This document shows positions 1 to 9,485 of a stretch of DNA of 64,000 bases, piece after piece. Source of the DNA: Flavobacteriales bacterium. GTDB lineage: Bacteria > Bacteroidota > Bacteroidia > Flavobacteriales_D > Sanyastnellaceae. Under the pieces are notes generated by a model that saw nothing but the letters and a program-made list of their open reading frames with translations, ran no database searches and had not been told where the DNA came from. Positions within the stretch are counted from its first letter, which is position 1; every line of letters begins with the position of its first letter. The stretch lies in NCBI GenBank assembly GCA_029242765.1, contig JAQWTJ010000092.1:1-64000 (forward strand). Reading direction: 5' to 3'. The position numbers and the translations under genes were made by a program.

Positions 1-1
1 C

Positions 2-3000
2 GGCACACAGACCTACGCCCAAGCCGGCACCTACTTGGTCACAATGGGCGGCGTTGTCCCTGAAGTCCCCGGTCCTGGAAATTGCGGTGCCAGTGAATCG
101 ACCGTGGTGACCGTTCCGCTGGCCGCAGATTTTTCATACGAATTCATCCCCGGCTCATGCAACCAAGTGCAGTTCACCGACCTCTCCAGCTGGATGGCCG
201 GTGCAGGAAATGACGTGACGGGTTGGTCTTGGGATTTCTCTGGCTCCACGAGCAACTTAGAAAATCCGCTTGTAACATTGAGTGGCCCTGGGGCTGTTGT
301 TGTAACGCTCACCGTTTTCAATTCCAATAGCTGCCAAGCCATTGTGAGCAAGACTTTGACGACTTCTGGCATCGGCACCCCAACCATCACCGCAACAACC
401 ACTGAAATATGTGAAGGCGAGAGCCTTTCATTATTTGGGGCCGCAGGCGGCGCCTTAAATTATGCTTGGGACTACGGAGATGGTGCCGAACAGCTCGGCG
501 AGCAAGGGAACCATACCTACACCACAACGGGCCTATTCACCGTAACGCTCACCGCTACTAACGAAGAGAATTGCAGCGCGAGCTCCACCATCAGTATCAC
601 AGTCCACCCCGGCGTTCCGCCTGGGGCCATCACCGCCTCACCCGCCACCATCTGCGAAGGCGATTTGGCCACGCTGTCGGCGCCCCCGGGCTACAGCTAC
701 CTCTGGAGTCACGACCCCCTATGGTCGAGCAATACAGTTGACGTTGGCGGTGGACTTTACAGCGTGGAGCTGACAGATTCCAATGGGTGCACGCGTGATC
801 TGGACGAAATTGAAGTCATAGAAATCCCCACGCCACCGGCTGCAATTTCTGGGAATGCATACATCTGCGGCGAGGGCTGCGTCACATTGAGTGCGCCATT
901 TTTCTGGCCGATGAACTACCAGTGGAATGTGGGGGGCAATGCCATCCCTGGCGAAACCTACAGCACTTTATGGGTCTGTGACTACGACTTCCCTGTTGGC
1001 ACCACGTCGATGACCTATACGGTTTTCATGGAGACCGACGACGGGTACGCGTGTTCAGATTTGTCAGACCCGTTCACCTTGGAATTGGCCACCCCGCCAG
1101 CATTCACTGTTGTCACCAGTCCCCAACCTGCTTGTGCTGGAGACAATGTTACAATGACTGCTAGCCCTGCCAATTCTGCGTGGGAATTCACTTGGAACAC
1201 TGGGGCAACAGGCCCCACCCTGACCACGACTGTTGCGGGGACATACCATCTGTTAGGTGTAGACCCGGTGACCGGCTGCACTGGAAGCGGCATGGGTGTC
1301 GTGCACGCACTCCCCGACCTGTGCGCTATGCCGGCGGGCTGTTATGAAGTCTGCGAGGGCGACAGCGTCTGTGCCCCAGGCGGGTTGCAGTCTTATGTCT
1401 GGTTGTTCAACGGGGGGCCCATGCTCGGTGCCAACGACAGTTGCCTCGTCCTGACCCAGAGCGGGCAGTACAACCTTTTGGCCACCGACGCAAACGGGTG
1501 TGAGAGCACCTCGGCGCCTATTACAGCGGATGTGATCAATTGCGACAGCACGGCTTGTGCATATGGGTTGGAATATGAAATCATCTGTGATGCCGACGGA
1601 AACCTGTTGTTTTACTTCGACTTGTGTAACCCGGCCAATGCGGCATTCACTGTCACAGGTGTATCCCTCAGCTCCCTGGCGCCATCAAACGTTTCATTTC
1701 AAACAAACTACATCGATCAAACTTATTTCGCTCCAGCTTTTGACCCCCTCAGTCCGGGCCAATGTGCACATGGAATTGAAATCGGCTTGCAAGTCACTGG
1801 CGCCTATACCCCTGGAGATATGTTCGTCTTCTCTATGATCGCCACCGATGGCGAGGGCCTGTGTCCCTTGGATACGTTAGGAATTCCACTTCCTCCATGT
1901 GGCGGTGATTGTGAGATTGAGTTCTACGGAGAAAGTTGGGACGGGTGCTGTGCATCTATTGCATATGCAAACACATCCTCTGGTGTGCCGAGCATGCAGA
2001 TAAGTTGCGCTCAGGCCGACATCAATTTCGATTTGGCCTCCCTAGATCCTGATCACGAAGTCGCTGTCCAGACCCCCCAATTCATAACCTTGACGGGGCC
2101 TTCGGGGGGTTCATTGATTCCCGGAAATTATCCGAGTGTGATTGAGTTTTGTCTCGAAAATGTCACTTCATCGCCACAGGAAGTGATAATCTATTGGTAT
2201 GATGCCGCAGGGAATATCTGTGCTGAAGGGGTGCACTATCTTGAGTGTGAGCCTGAGCCGACAGAGGACTGCTTGTTCTTGGCGAGCGACACCGTGTGGT
2301 GTGAGGGCGGCCAGACGTACTACTCGTTCACCGCGTGCAACCCTGTGGGCTCGGCCTTCGACGTGAACTACATCGTCCTTGATGCGACCAGCCCTGCTGG
2401 TTTATCCATCTCGCCTTCGCAGTTTCCCGCTTCGATCCCCGCTGACGGGTCCTGCCAGAGCTTCACGGTCCAACTTTTGGGCCCCACGGGCTTCGGGGAG
2501 ATCTTCTGCTACCACTTGATTGGTCACGAAGAAAATCCGGCGAACAATCCCAGCACGCTTTGTTGCTCACACGAGTATTGCACAGAGCTGCCCGGATGCA
2601 ATCCGTGCGAGTCTGTATTGGTGGGGCTGTCCTCCGATCCGACCATTGAGGACGGCTGCTGCTATCAAATTGAAGCGGTCAACGGGTTCTCGCCTACGGC
2701 CTTTGATATGCTGCTTGTAGAAATTGTGTCGCCTTCCACAACCTTTGAAAGTGTCGGCGTCCCGGCGCCGGGCTGGAATGCTGTGGCCAGCAATACGAGC
2801 ATCACGATCACTCCAAGTGTCGGCGGAACGCTGCCGATGGGCAACTTGAACGGGCTGCCTTCATTTTGTCTTGAAACGGCGCTATCGCCCTACCAGCAAA
2901 TCGCCATTTCTTGGCTTTCTGCAGGGGATGTCCTGTGTACCGACACTTTGGAAACGTTCTGTATCCCGCCCTGCGGCTATGTCGTGGATGGCAATTATAT

Positions 3001-3868
3001 GTGCGAAAACGGTGAAATTATCTTCTCAGGAACCGTCTTCAACAACACGGACTATATCATCGAGGAAGTGGTGTTCACCTTTGAGGACATCGGCATGGAC
3101 ATTTACAACACTTCGATTCTTATTCCCCCGGTAGTGCCGGGTGGTTACTCCGTGCCCTTTCAAGTGAACTTTGGTGCGCCGGCTATGGGCGGCGAAGAGC
3201 TTTGCATAACCATAACCTTACACGAGCTCAGTCCGAGCGGCGCGCACTTGAACTGCTGTAGTTTCCTTTTCTGCGACGTGGTTCCACCGTGTGATGGCCT
3301 GGAAACCTGTTCCTGTGGAAACCACTTCTTCGACGCGGTGGGCGCGGGCTTCTTTACTTCGGTCGGATTGAACAATCCGCTGAACGTCAATACGACTTTC
3401 GTAGACTACGGCGAAATCATGCAAAGTTGTGATGTGGCGCGTTGGACTTGGGGCGACGGCACATCAACTGTTGTTCCTGGCCCTTCCGGTGGTTCAGAAC
3501 ACAGCTACGGCTTGCCTGGCATCTATGAAGTGTGTGTGAAGGTGAGCCGCACTGAAAGCAGTGGCTTACAGTGCAAGTATCATGTTTGCCAAGAAATTCC
3601 GGTGTACGAAGTTGGTGGCGATGTGGTGCGTGTATTCCCCAACCCAAGCGACGGACGCATCAATTTGCGATTCTTGCAAAGCTGGGACGGTGAAAGCGTG
3701 CTGAGCATCCGAGGGATGGAAGGCCGCGTGGTGCAAGGCGAGGTCAACGTCAACGTGGTGCTTGGTGAAGTGGTGTCGATCGACTTATCCGATGAGCCGC
3801 CCGGCATTTACGCCCTCACTTTGCGCTCGGACCAGGGCGTGGTGACCGTAAGCGCCGTGGTCAACTGA
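2..3868 (+). CDS. T9SS type A sorting domain protein with PKD and Cys-rich modules (5' partial)
   Basis: Exported or surface protein, cut by the left window edge: the frame is open back to base 2, so the first in-frame start (TTG at 35) is probably internal. Visible in order: PKD/Ig-like segments with W-D-(F/Y)-G-D-G type motifs (about nt 150-1330), then five Cys-rich modules of about 110 residues in an A-B-A-B-A order (A from about 1555, 2270 and 2972; B from about 1910 and 2606), a last PKD-like segment (RWTWGDGTS, about 3430-3590), and a C-terminal T9SS type A sorting domain starting at VRVFPNPSDG (about 3630). T9SS type A domains are known to direct export through the outer membrane and surface attachment; the role of this protein is unknown. 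Its last 8 bp overlap the convergent sulfotransferase gene. Confidence 0.85.
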   Translation, partial: GTQTYAQAGTYLVTMGGVVPEVPGPGNCGASESTVVTVPLAADFSYEFIPGSCNQVQFTDLSSWMAGAGNDVTGWSWDFSGSTSNLENPLVTLSGPGAVVVTLTVFNSNSCQAIVSKTLTTSGIGTPTITATTTEICEGESLSLFGAAGGALNYAWDYGDGAEQLGEQGNHTYTTTGLFTVTLTATNEENCSASSTISITVHPGVPPGAITASPATICEGDLATLSAPPGYSYLWSHDPLWSSNTVDVGGGLYSVELTDSNGCTRDLDEIEVIEIPTPPAAISGNAYICGEGCVTLSAPFFWPMNYQWNVGGNAIPGETYSTLWVCDYDFPVGTTSMTYTVFMETDDGYACSDLSDPFTLELATPPAFTVVTSPQPACAGDNVTMTASPANSAWEFTWNTGATGPTLTTTVAGTYHLLGVDPVTGCTGSGMGVVHALPDLCAMPAGCYEVCEGDSVCAPGGLQSYVWLFNGGPMLGANDSCLVLTQSGQYNLLATDANGCESTSAPITADVINCDSTACAYGLEYEIICDADGNLLFYFDLCNPANAAFTVTGVSLSSLAPSNVSFQTNYIDQTYFAPAFDPLSPGQCAHGIEIGLQVTGAYTPGDMFVFSMIATDGEGLCPLDTLGIPLPPCGGDCEIEFYGESWDGCCASIAYANTSSGVPSMQISCAQADINFDLASLDPDHEVAVQTPQFITLTGPSGGSLIPGNYPSVIEFCLENVTSSPQEVIIYWYDAAGNICAEGVHYLECEPEPTEDCLFLASDTVWCEGGQTYYSFTACNPVGSAFDVNYIVLDATSPAGLSISPSQFPASIPADGSCQSFTVQLLGPTGFGEIFCYHLIGHEENPANNPSTLCCSHEYCTELPGCNPCESVLVGLSSDPTIEDGCCYQIEAVNGFSPTAFDMLLVEIVSPSTTFESVGVPAPGWNAVASNTSITITPSVGGTLPMGNLNGLPSFCLETALSPYQQIAISWLSAGDVLCTDTLETFCIPPCGYVVDGNYMCENGEIIFSGTVFNNTDYIIEEVVFTFEDIGMDIYNTSILIPPVVPGGYSVPFQVNFGAPAMGGEELCITITLHELSPSGAHLNCCSFLFCDVVPPCDGLETCSCGNHFFDAVGAGFFTSVGLNNPLNVNTTFVDYGEIMQSCDVARWTWGDGTSTVVPGPSGGSEHSYGLPGIYEVCVKVSRTESSGLQCKYHVCQEIPVYEVGGDVVRVFPNPSDGRINLRFLQSWDGESVLSIRGMEGRVVQGEVNVNVVLGEVVSIDLSDEPPGIYALTLRSDQGVVTVSAVVN

Positions 3869-4844
3869 CCCGCGGCGCAGACCGGGCTGACGACGCGGCG
3901 CAGGCGTGATCCTTGAGCAGCTTCGTCAGCCGGGCTTGGTCGGCAGTGAAGAGCGGGGCGAGGGCCGTACGGTCAGCATCCGTTAGGGTGGGCAGGCCTT
4001 CCGATGTGTAGTAGAGGCGAAGCACAACCGCCTTGAGCGCGCGCGGGATAAGAGCGGCCAAGGCACGTTTAGCACCCAAGCGGGTGAGCCACGAGTTGAG
4101 CCGCTCGAAACGGGCGAGGCCAGCTGGGTTTGCTGAGCTTGTCAATTGTTCGCCTGCCGTGGATAGGTCGATGGGTTCTATCCCGAGCCAATTTTGCAGG
4201 TCAATCCACGTGGAAGCTTTTGAGAGATCAGTGGTTTGCACAATGCGGACCTGTGAGGCGGGAAAGGCCTCGAGCCAGCGAGCAACCTGTTCTGCGTAAA
4301 GGCCGAGCTCAACAAAAAGTTCACTGCGACCCCAGCCGGGCGATGGATGAGCGCGGTCTGTGGCTACTGCATCAAGCAGCGCCTGGGTGGTGAAGCCGTA
4401 TTTGCGTGCCATGAGGTAATGCGAGAAAAGTCGCTCGACGGGGTCGCGAAGGCAGATCACAATCTTCGCTGTGGGATGAGCCGATGCGACGGCCGCGGGC
4501 GCCGATTGGGACCAGAGATAGGTGGTGCTGGCCTCGCCGACCACCTGGTGCTTCGGGGTCACGCCTTTGAAAAGCGCAGCATAATGCTGCGGGTTTCGGA
4601 CGAAGCCAATCCGGCGTGAGGCCAGTGGGCGGTGCGAAAAGTAAGCGTCCAGGTCGTCGGGCGTGTTGGCCCTGAAGGCAGGAGAAAAAGAGGCGGGGTC
4701 GATATCAGCCGCCGCATAGAAATTGGGCTCCTTCAGGGGGCTCAAAAACACGGCAGGGTGAGCTGAAAGTTTAGAATACACCGCCGTGGTGCCGCCTTTT
4801 GCGGCGCCAATGATGAAGAAATTCAGCGGCGGGTCTTGCGGCAT
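3861..4844 (-). CDS. sulfotransferase family protein (PAPS-dependent)
   Basis: 327 aa. The N-terminus carries the 5'-phosphosulfate binding loop of PAPS-dependent sulfotransferases (FFIIGAAKGGTTAVY; GAAKGGTT at residues 13-20). A 3'-phosphate binding segment follows (VICLRDPVERLFSHYL), with the Arg and Ser spacing typical of the family. Family knowledge: such enzymes move sulfate from PAPS to a hydroxyl of a carbohydrate or lipid. The substrate cannot be read from the sequence, but the gene starts inside the 3' end of a polysaccharide flippase gene (22-bp overlap, same strand), so sulfation of an exported glycan is a reasonable inference. The start is the ATG at 4844. The C-terminus overlaps the convergent T9SS gene by 8 bp. 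Confidence 0.87.
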   Translation of the reverse strand: MPQDPPLNFFIIGAAKGGTTAVYSKLSAHPAVFLSPLKEPNFYAAADIDPASFSPAFRANTPDDLDAYFSHRPLASRRIGFVRNPQHYAALFKGVTPKHQVVGEASTTYLWSQSAPAAVASAHPTAKIVICLRDPVERLFSHYLMARKYGFTTQALLDAVATDRAHPSPGWGRSELFVELGLYAEQVARWLEAFPASQVRIVQTTDLSKASTWIDLQNWLGIEPIDLSTAGEQLTSSANPAGLARFERLNSWLTRLGAKRALAALIPRALKAVVLRLYYTSEGLPTLTDADRTALAPLFTADQARLTKLLKDHACAASSARSAPRVS

Positions 4845-6148
4845 GCTTTAAATATCGAGAGCAATGGGATCATCAGCAGGCCGTCGGCACGCCTGATATA
4901 CACCACCGCAAAGGTATTCCAGAGGACCGTACCGATGGCCGTGGCCCACGCTGCTCCAACAAGCCCCATCCGCGGAACTAGCCAAACATTGAGCACAACA
5001 TTCAAAACTGCTGACGCTGCTAATATTTTCAAGGCCATGCGCTCTCGGTCTGTCATGTTGAGCAGATACATCACAGGGCCGCACATGGCATTGACCCATT
5101 GTGCGGAAGCCAGTATTGCAAAAGCCGAGAGGGCCTCACGCGTAGCAAATTCTTCTCCAAAAAAGCCCCCAATCCAACTCGAGCCTAGCAATAGAGCTAC
5201 AAAAACAGGCGTTGCAAAACCCGTGTTGAGCCAGCCAATTCGACGAATGGACTGGCGCATTTGGTCGTAATCCTTGCGGGCGTGCAGCGCGCCAAATGTC
5301 GGAGCGGCGATGGCATTGATCGCGAATTGGCTGAAGGTGATCAGCGCTGCCACCCGGAACACAAATCGGTAGACCCCTAAATCAGACGTCGTCATAAAAT
5401 AACCGACCATCAAGGTGTCCGTCCAGCTCATCACCAAATACAAGGCGCCACCGTACCACATGGGCCGGGCGACTTTCCAAATTTCGGCACGCACATCTGA
5501 GCGTTTGTCAGGCGGCGATTTTTCAGAGGCCTTTGGAAAATTGGAGTAAACCAAAGCGAGCCACACGGCACCTATGAGCCCCCATAAAACGGCGGCAAGC
5601 GCCAAAGCCGTGGCGGCATCGGAGGTCAGCACTAGCAAGCCCGTAGCGGCACCAAGCATCGGCCCCGGCTGCAACAGCGCATACGGCACCATCTTCCCCA
5701 AACCTCGCAAGGCCTCGGCTGCAAAGCCCGCCAAGGAGAACATAACGGCTGCAGGAATGAAGCAGCGCATGGCTGCATGAAAATCTATGGCGTATGCACC
5801 GCCCCATATGTTGCGCGTGAGCTGGAGAATCACCGCCAGAACTGCCGTCGCAAAAAACACCCGCACCGCAGCCCAGCGCATGCCTTCACCGATGGCGGCC
5901 CAGCGGCCTTCGCTCTGGTACGAGGCAAAGAATCGAACCACGGCACCATCCAAACCCAAACGGCCCAAAACAGCGGCAATCGTTACCACGGTAAGAAAAA
6001 GTTCAGCGACACCGTAGCTCTGGGGTCCGCTATGTTGAATGGTGAAATACGCAAAGGCTAGGCCGCCTAAGGCCCCCAACGCTTTGAACAAAAGCACGAC
6101 AACTGAACTTCCCACCAATAGTCTCCACCCTGTCCGCTGCGAGGTCAT
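4823..6148 (-). CDS. oligosaccharide flippase family membrane protein (Wzx/MATE-like)
   Basis: About 441 aa from the ATG at 6148 (MTSQRTGWRLLVGSSVVVLL). The open frame extends 153 codons further upstream, but that part is hydrophilic, unlike the family, and antisense to the next gene, so I reject it. The protein is almost wholly hydrophobic with about 12-14 predicted membrane segments; its first helix (FKALGALGGLAFAYFTIQ) resembles the start of polysaccharide biosynthesis / RfbX-like flippases. Family role: moving lipid-linked oligosaccharides across the inner membrane for surface polysaccharide assembly. It is translationally overlapped with the downstream sulfotransferase, and divergent from the YwaF-like gene with only 48 bp between starts. 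Confidence 0.85.
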   Translation of the reverse strand: MTSQRTGWRLLVGSSVVVLLFKALGALGGLAFAYFTIQHSGPQSYGVAELFLTVVTIAAVLGRLGLDGAVVRFFASYQSEGRWAAIGEGMRWAAVRVFFATAVLAVILQLTRNIWGGAYAIDFHAAMRCFIPAAVMFSLAGFAAEALRGLGKMVPYALLQPGPMLGAATGLLVLTSDAATALALAAVLWGLIGAVWLALVYSNFPKASEKSPPDKRSDVRAEIWKVARPMWYGGALYLVMSWTDTLMVGYFMTTSDLGVYRFVFRVAALITFSQFAINAIAAPTFGALHARKDYDQMRQSIRRIGWLNTGFATPVFVALLLGSSWIGGFFGEEFATREALSAFAILASAQWVNAMCGPVMYLLNMTDRERMALKILAASAVLNVVLNVWLVPRMGLVGAAWATAIGTVLWNTFAVVYIRRADGLLMIPLLSIFKACRKTRR

Positions 6149-6196
6149 CAGTCGGCAAGGTACGGGTACAGGTGAATCTTGTGCTACATTGGGCGG

Positions 6197-6958
6197 ATGG
6201 ACGAATTTACAGTTGTCATCACGGCGAGCGAGCCTCGGTATTGGATGATGATGGGAGGAGGAGCGATTGGCGGATGGCTGGTGATGCGCGCATTTAACAA
6301 GCTGCCCGAGGACCGTCAAGACGGAGGCTTGAAGATGCTCGGCTGGACGTTTATTGCCTTTCTGGGGTTGGGGCTGGGCCACGAGATTTTCTCGCCAGAG
6401 CCGCCCTTCACACTGCACCGCTCCCTCCCTTTGCAGCTGTGCGGCATCAACGCTTGGTTGCTCGCTATCAACTGCTTCTATCGAAATCCTCACGTATTTG
6501 CCTTTGCCGGCTTCCTCGGTATCATTGGTGGGTTCCACTCTTTCATGACGCCGGAATTCAACACGGGCGCATCCGCTTTTTCCGTAGTGATCTACACCAT
6601 CAAGCACGCCGCCTTAATCTGGGTCCCGATCATCATGTTCCGCACTTACGGCCTGCGGTTCCTTAAGTACGCCTGGCTGCGCGTGTACGCCCAAATGGCC
6701 GTCTTGTCATTTGTGCTGATGGCCATCAACGGCGCTCTCAACATCTGGTGGCCCTCGAAGATTGGAGCGGTTGCCAATTATATGTTCACCTGGGTGGCCC
6801 CCGTGGCCGACAACCCCTTTATACTGGACTGGGCCTGGCCGTGGTACCTCGCGCCCTTGCACCTGGTGCTCATCGGTCACCTGCTCATTTTAAATGCCGC
6901 CTTTCGCAAGGCCTCGCCCGCGCCTATTGAGGGAGGTCGCCTGCGGCTTTACGAATAA
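6197..6958 (+). CDS. YwaF/TIGR02206 family integral membrane protein
   Basis: About 253 aa, start at the ATG at 6197 (MDEFTVVITASEP); an upstream GTG at 6179 in frame adds only MCYIGR. The protein has about six hydrophobic helices and the family-typical histidine/cysteine segment after the second helix (TLHRSLPLQLCGINAWL), followed by conserved aromatic-rich loops. TIGR02206 proteins are small membrane proteins of unknown function, widespread in Firmicutes and Bacteroidota. The gene is divergent from the flippase and its 3' end overlaps the convergent penicillin-acylase-like gene by 35 bp. No function is assigned. Confidence 0.8.
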   Translation: MDEFTVVITASEPRYWMMMGGGAIGGWLVMRAFNKLPEDRQDGGLKMLGWTFIAFLGLGLGHEIFSPEPPFTLHRSLPLQLCGINAWLLAINCFYRNPHVFAFAGFLGIIGGFHSFMTPEFNTGASAFSVVIYTIKHAALIWVPIIMFRTYGLRFLKYAWLRVYAQMAVLSFVLMAINGALNIWWPSKIGAVANYMFTWVAPVADNPFILDWAWPWYLAPLHLVLIGHLLILNAAFRKASPAPIEGGRLRLYE

Positions 6959-9362
6959 TCGCGGCGCCGGTCTGGTGGGCTTTGATATCGGCAGCATCCA
7001 TACGTTGCTTGCGGAATTGGCCCCGGTGATAAAACTGCGCTTGGTCATCATAAAACTGACTGAACATGTTGCCAGACTGGCCCGTTGGCAAAATGCTCTC
7101 CGAATTTTCAACGTCAGCGAAATCCAAACCAATTCGCATAGACGGACCTGAGAACACATCGCACTCCACCGATTCGGTCAGCTTGAATTCGTACTTGTTC
7201 AAAGCATCTTTCGCCGCAGGCACCGAGAAGGGGCCGACGTTGAATAACCGGTCCAATGGCTTCACTTCGCCCATGGCGTGCTTGTGGGTGACGGTGTGCA
7301 CTGCGCCGTAACTCCAACTTTCCAAGTCGGCGCCCTGTGAAGCCGTCACCTCGTCAATCGCCGCATGAAAAGCCGCTCGAACGATTTCGCCCGGCACTTC
7401 AACCTTCTTGGTCTTCACATCATCCCACCAAGGCGAGTCCGGGCGGTCGAGCAATCTCGGAAAGGTGTTCTCACTCACAATGGTTTTGACGAAGATGTCA
7501 AACTTCTCTTGCCCCATTTCGTCGGCGAACACCCCTTTAATGGTCTGGTACATCCACCTGTAATAAATCATGGGGCGGTAATCGTGCATCTCATGCTCCC
7601 CATGCCAATTCCGCATCCCCGTAAAGGCCTCCGCCAGGAGCTCGGATAAGGGTTCTTCTACAGCATCCAACGCCTCAAGTTCGCCGTTCATATCGGCATA
7701 CTCGACCAACAGCGCGTTGTTGCGCGCATACACCGGCGAGTTGTTGCTCAGTTGCAAAGCCTGCACATCGCGCACGGTCCAGTCTGATTTTTCGGTGGAA
7801 AGTGCCTCAATAATTTGCGCCGCCCGCGTATTGCCCGCGTAGTAGTGGCCGGGGTAGTCCACGCCTTGAACCGACTGAGGGGCGTTGTTTGCCGAAAACA
7901 CGTAGCCCTTCTCCGGATTAACCAGCTGGGGGTTCATACTGAAGTCGTGCCAGCCTTGGATGTCGTTGGTTGATTGCGTACCGTCTATCAAGGCTTGGCA
8001 ATCGACCGAGTCGCTCCGCACAGGCAACTTGGCACAGGCCCACCACGCGATATTGCCCTGCTTATCGCCGTACATCACATTGATCCCCGGCGCGTGCACA
8101 AGGGATGCCGCCGCCTGCATCTGCTCTAAGTTCTCGCTGCGGGAGAAGCCATAAAATGCCTCTTGCAGCCGATTCTCAGGATACTGCGTGTAGGCCCACC
8201 ACATGGCCACGTCGTCAAAAATAATCGGCCCGTGGTGGGTTTTTCGGAGCTCAAACGAAACGTCCTCTTCGCCCTTGACATGGATTATTTCTGTCGAAAC
8301 TTCAAGGTCCAACCACTGCCCGTCGTGCAGGTATTGGCCGTCCTTAATCGTCTCGCTGTACAGGTCAATGTCGTCATTGACAAACATCGTGATCCCCCAA
8401 GCGTGGTCCCGAGTATGGCCCAAGGCCGGGAATGGAATCCCTCCAATGTGGTTGCCATAATAATCCAATTCAGGGGTCACCACATGGGCCTCGTACCAGA
8501 CGCAAGGCGCGGCATAGGCCATGTGTGCATCGTTGGCAAAAACCACCTCGCCAGAGGCCGTCTTGTCGCCGCTAATCACCCATGCGTTGGAGCCGAGCCA
8601 CTGCGGCACAGGGCGAACGGCGTCAAGGGCCTCCGCCATGGTTGCAAGGCCCGTAGCGTCAACAGCAGCAGGGCGGGAGCGGTGAGCTGCGGAGTGCTGT
8701 CCCACCGGGATCTTCGTGTAGCCCTCTGTATCAAACGCGAACACATCAAGGTGCTCCGCGTCAAAATGAACCTTGACCCAATCCATAATCGGCTCGTTCT
8801 TAAGCGGAATGGCAAAACTATAGGCCATGAACCCCGCCGCCTTGTACATGTCCAGGATGCCGAAAGGCGTGGGCTCAGCACCCAACAGGCGGTACTCCAC
8901 GGGCTTTCGCCCCTTGTCGATAAAGCGGTTGATTCCATTCATGTACGCCTGCGCCGCCTCAACCTGTTCGGGGGGCGCCGTCGCATTGAAGGCCTCTGCA
9001 TCCCGCTCGGCCGCCGCCTTCATGCCCAGCGACCGCAGATACGTGTCGTTCTCGACCATATCGGCCCCGAGCAGCTCAGACAACTCACCGCCTCCCGCCC
9101 GTCGCAACAGGTCCATTTGCCACAAGCGCTCTGAGGCATGCACATACCCCAGGGCAAACATGGCATCAACCTCACGATCAGCATAAATGTGGGGCACTGC
9201 TAAATCGTCGAAAACAATCCGAACGTTGGATTGAACGTCAGCCGCGTGAAAATCAAACCCATAATCCGTGGCCGACCATCGGGCAAACCCAAGCCATGCC
9301 AAGCTGCACAGCAGTGCAACACAAAACGAGGCCAAGAGTAAAATTTTTATAGGTCTATGCAT
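6924..9362 (-). CDS. penicillin acylase (S45, Ntn-hydrolase) family protein
   Basis: About 812 aa from the ATG at 9362 (MHRPIKILLLASFC); a longer in-frame start at 9440 adds a basic stretch before the signal sequence and is less likely. An N-terminal hydrophobic signal or anchor is followed by an alpha-chain-like region (DLAVPHIYADREVDAMFALGY, then RLWQMDLLRR), then the processing site and nucleophile in LGSNAWVISG. The Ser of GSNAW, about residue 258, would become the N-terminal nucleophile of the beta chain. FANDAHM and AWGITMFVNDDIDLY match the family. Such enzymes are exported, self-cleaving amidases acting on beta-lactams, acyl-homoserine lactones or other N-acyl amides; the substrate here is unknown. 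It lies 123 bp downstream of the esterase gene on the same strand. Confidence 0.9.
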   Translation of the reverse strand: MHRPIKILLLASFCVALLCSLAWLGFARWSATDYGFDFHAADVQSNVRIVFDDLAVPHIYADREVDAMFALGYVHASERLWQMDLLRRAGGGELSELLGADMVENDTYLRSLGMKAAAERDAEAFNATAPPEQVEAAQAYMNGINRFIDKGRKPVEYRLLGAEPTPFGILDMYKAAGFMAYSFAIPLKNEPIMDWVKVHFDAEHLDVFAFDTEGYTKIPVGQHSAAHRSRPAAVDATGLATMAEALDAVRPVPQWLGSNAWVISGDKTASGEVVFANDAHMAYAAPCVWYEAHVVTPELDYYGNHIGGIPFPALGHTRDHAWGITMFVNDDIDLYSETIKDGQYLHDGQWLDLEVSTEIIHVKGEEDVSFELRKTHHGPIIFDDVAMWWAYTQYPENRLQEAFYGFSRSENLEQMQAAASLVHAPGINVMYGDKQGNIAWWACAKLPVRSDSVDCQALIDGTQSTNDIQGWHDFSMNPQLVNPEKGYVFSANNAPQSVQGVDYPGHYYAGNTRAAQIIEALSTEKSDWTVRDVQALQLSNNSPVYARNNALLVEYADMNGELEALDAVEEPLSELLAEAFTGMRNWHGEHEMHDYRPMIYYRWMYQTIKGVFADEMGQEKFDIFVKTIVSENTFPRLLDRPDSPWWDDVKTKKVEVPGEIVRAAFHAAIDEVTASQGADLESWSYGAVHTVTHKHAMGEVKPLDRLFNVGPFSVPAAKDALNKYEFKLTESVECDVFSGPSMRIGLDFADVENSESILPTGQSGNMFSQFYDDQAQFYHRGQFRKQRMDAADIKAHQTGAAIIRKAAGDLPQ

Positions 9363-9485
9363 TGATCCGTGCTCTCTATGTCTCTTACTTAATAAGAACA
9401 ATCTGTTGTGCCGTCTTCTGGCCTTCAACATCCAGTTCAATGACGTGCCCTGCCAAAACAGGTCTGTGTCAATTTAAGAAAGTCA

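Noticed and set aside
4204-4216. CACGTG-centred palindrome in the sulfotransferase gene as a parS site
   Set aside because: Core TCCACGTGGA only; the outer positions do not match the consensus (about 11 of 16).
6149-6607. N-terminal extension of the flippase frame by 153 codons
   Set aside because: Hydrophilic, unlike the family, and antisense to the YwaF-like gene; the family start fits the ATG at 6148.
8163-9134. 323-codon plus-strand frame inside the penicillin-acylase-like gene
   Set aside because: Antisense shadow: no family motif, His/Val/Arg-biased composition, while the minus frame has clear catalytic motifs.
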